A DNA stretch of 5,566 nt. It comes from DUOH01 sp036562625 (lineage in GTDB: Bacteria > Bacillota > UBA4882 > UBA10575). Location: assembly GCA_036562625.1 (NCBI GenBank), contig DATCJV010000111.1, positions 1-5,566 of the forward strand. Reading direction: 5' to 3'. The position numbers were made by a program, and so were the translations under genes. Positions 4,214-5,566 of this stretch are shown piece by piece (the first letter of the stretch is position 1; the number at the start of each line of letters is the position of its first letter). Below the pieces are notes generated by a model. It was not told the DNA's origin, did no database searches, and worked only from the letters and a program-made list of their open reading frames with translations.

Positions 4214-4957
4214 TTAACCGCCCATGACCATCCCGCCGTCTACATTCAGCACTTGTCCGGTTATGTAGTCGGCGTCATCAGAAACAAGAAAAAGAACTGC
4301 TTTGGCTACATTTTCCGGTAAACCGAACCGGCCCAGGGGAATTTGTTCTAGAAGATTCTTTCTTGCCTCTTCAGGTAAGACTTCAGTCATTTTTGATTGA
4401 ATAAAACCGGGAGCAACAGCATTTACCCGTATTCCTCTGGACCCCAGTTCTTTCGCTATGGACTTGGTAAATGCAATGACTCCGGCTTTGGAAGCGGCAT
4501 AATTTGCTTGTCCGCTATTTCCAATTTGCCCGATTACAGAAGCAATATTTACAATCTTCCCGGAGCGTTGCTTAATCATGGTTTTCACGGAAGACTTAGT
4601 AAGATTGAAGGTGCCTTTGAGGTTAATGGCAATCACTTGATCCCAATCTTCTTCCGGCATTCTCAGTAAAAGATTATCCCTGGTAATACCGGCGTTATTC
4701 ACTAGAATGTCCAATCTGCCAAATTCTTTAAGCACATATTCAACGGTTGCTTTGGCATCCTCCATCTTCGACACGTCACCGGTGACAGCGGATACTTCAA
4801 AACCCTCGGCTTTGAAGTGGGCCATGGTCTCATGAACCTCCGGCAGAATGTCGGAAAGAACTACTTTCGCTCCATTGCTCGCTAAGTGGTAGGCGATTTC
4901 TCGGCCAATCCCACGAGCTGCGCCGGTTACCAAAGCTACCTGCTGAGATAATTTCAT
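4214..4957 (-). CDS. fabG: 3-oxoacyl-[acyl-carrier-protein] reductase
   Basis: A 247-residue short-chain dehydrogenase/reductase that reduces 3-oxoacyl-ACP to 3-hydroxyacyl-ACP, the first reduction of each elongation cycle; it normally acts as a tetramer. The nucleotide-binding motif TGAARGIG is at 11-18 and NNAG at 87-90. The catalytic residues should be S140 (NIAS), Y153 and K157 (YAASK), with N112. The C-terminal VLNVDGGMVMGG is typical of FabG. An acidic residue, D36 (VVLSD), ends the second beta strand, where NAD-preferring enzymes carry Asp; R15 in the glycine motif is instead usual in NADPH-type FabG. The cofactor is therefore uncertain. AAAGGAGG lies 9 nt before the ATG, and the fabD stop is 4 nt upstream, which suggests translational coupling. 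Confidence 0.97.
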   Translation of the reverse strand: MKLSQQVALVTGAARGIGREIAYHLASNGAKVVLSDILPEVHETMAHFKAEGFEVSAVTGDVSKMEDAKATVEYVLKEFGRLDILVNNAGITRDNLLLRMPEEDWDQVIAINLKGTFNLTKSSVKTMIKQRSGKIVNIASVIGQIGNSGQANYAASKAGVIAFTKSIAKELGSRGIRVNAVAPGFIQSKMTEVLPEEARKNLLEQIPLGRFGLPENVAKAVLFLVSDDADYITGQVLNVDGGMVMGG

Positions 4958-4961
4958 ATTA

Positions 4962-5566
4962 CTAAACCTCCTTTAAAAATGCAAGCACTTTTTTGAGGTC
5001 ATCCGCTTCTATGACGTGATGGGCGGTGACACCCTTGATTGTCTTTTTGACTAAGCCGGTGAGGACCTTTGCCCCAGCCTCCAAGTATAGATCACAACCC
5101 AGGCTCGAGAGTTTCCTCAAAGATTCTTCCCATAGTACCGGGGAATATACTTGTTTCTCCAGTAAAGATGGGAGTTCTTCTGCAGAAGTCACCAGTTCGG
5201 CGGTGACATTAGCCACCAGGGGAACGGTGAGCGGATGAAAAACGGTCCTGTCTAATTCCACCCGGAGCTGCTTGGCGGCAGGAAGCATCAATGGCGAATG
5301 AAAGGCGCCGCTTACCTCCAGCATGATGGCTTTCCCCTTTTTACTTTCATTGATCGTATCAGCCAGTTTTCGGACGAGGGGCTTTTCACCGGAGACCACG
5401 ATCTGCGCGGGGGAATTATGGTTGGCTAACTCGAGAACGCCTTCTTTTTTGAGTTTCTCCACCTCTTCTTGTAAATCGGCGAGGGGTAGATTTAAGACGG
5501 CAACCATTCCTCCTTCCCCCGGAACAGAGGACATCAGTTCTGCTCTGCGCTTGACGAGTCGTAAAG
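4962..5566 (-). CDS. fabD: Malonyl-CoA:acyl-carrier-protein transacylase, C-terminal part
   Basis: The last 200 residues of a protein normally about 310 long; the frame is open to the window edge, so the start and the GHSLGE nucleophile serine lie outside. The enzyme moves malonyl from CoA to acyl carrier protein, supplying the elongation unit. Seen here are ELMSSVPGEGGMVAVL at the left edge, NHNSPAQIVVSG (residues 48-59 of the visible part), the catalytic histidine in SGAFHSPLM (His89) and VYSPVLWEES (139-148). An internal ATG at 5534 is not the true start, because family sequence continues before it. One oddity: the late motif reads EAGAKVLTG where most FabD proteins have E-x-G-P-G-K-V-L, one residue longer. 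Confidence 0.95.
   Translation of the reverse strand, partial: LRLVKRRAELMSSVPGEGGMVAVLNLPLADLQEEVEKLKKEGVLELANHNSPAQIVVSGEKPLVRKLADTINESKKGKAIMLEVSGAFHSPLMLPAAKQLRVELDRTVFHPLTVPLVANVTAELVTSAEELPSLLEKQVYSPVLWEESLRKLSSLGCDLYLEAGAKVLTGLVKKTIKGVTAHHVIEADDLKKVLAFLKEV
4967..4974 (-). promoter_or_regulatory. fabG ribosome-binding site inside the end of fabD
   Basis: AAAGGAGG (4974-4967) overlaps the last sense codons of fabD, and the fabD stop (4964-4962) falls between it and the fabG ATG (4957-4955). A ribosome finishing fabD is placed on the fabG start, a usual arrangement for coupled translation. Confidence 0.85.

Noticed and set aside
4767..4773. A Spo0A-box-like TGTCGAA (minus strand)
   Set aside because: It is a single copy inside fabG coding sequence; a 7-mer is expected by chance at this window size.
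1..5566. CRISPR arrays, tRNA or rRNA genes, insertion sequences, FapR-type fatty-acid operators
   Set aside because: I looked for spaced repeats, cloverleaf and rRNA-like sequence, transposase motifs with terminal repeats and the FapR palindrome, and saw none. The fab operon promoter should lie outside the window, beyond fabD.

Overview
The window looks like chromosome from an endospore-forming Bacillota of the clostridial/Peptococcaceae type. The evidence is the type II fatty-acid cluster order fabD-fabG-acpP-fabF-rnc, a SpoVS protein of exactly the usual 86 residues, a SigH-type sporulation sigma factor, strong AAGGAGG ribosome-binding sites and moderate G+C. The genus cannot be fixed from this sequence alone. 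Every gene lies on the minus strand, so transcription runs from high to low coordinates.

Right part (5566 to 2551): the 3' two thirds of fabD, then fabG, acpP and fabF. They load malonyl groups onto acyl carrier protein, reduce the beta-keto intermediate, supply the carrier and elongate the chain. fabD and fabG are almost touching, and the fabG ribosome-binding site lies in the last fabD codons. acpP follows after a short gap. A perfect 8-bp GC-rich hairpin separates acpP from fabF and may set their relative expression.

Middle (2550 to 1439): a 344-nt gene-free stretch rich in inverted repeats leads into rnc (RNase III). It holds a 49-nt long-stem hairpin, a possible 115-nt closed RNA domain, repeated TTTATATCC units and a small hairpin with the rnc ribosome-binding site in its loop. 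RNase III autoregulates through leader stems in some bacteria, so this leader deserves attention.

Left part (1438 to 1): a small sporulation-flavoured block. spoVS has its own promoter, which is an excellent match to the Bacillus SigH (sigma-30) consensus, and its own intrinsic terminator. Next comes a divergent SigH-family sigma factor gene with its own sigma-A-like promoter. A second SigH-like promoter with the same 21-nt AGGA-to-GAAT offset lies in front of the start of another gene that leaves the window after 8 codons. The most interesting hypothesis here is that this sigma factor gene is flanked by promoters of the type it, or a canonical SigH, would recognise.
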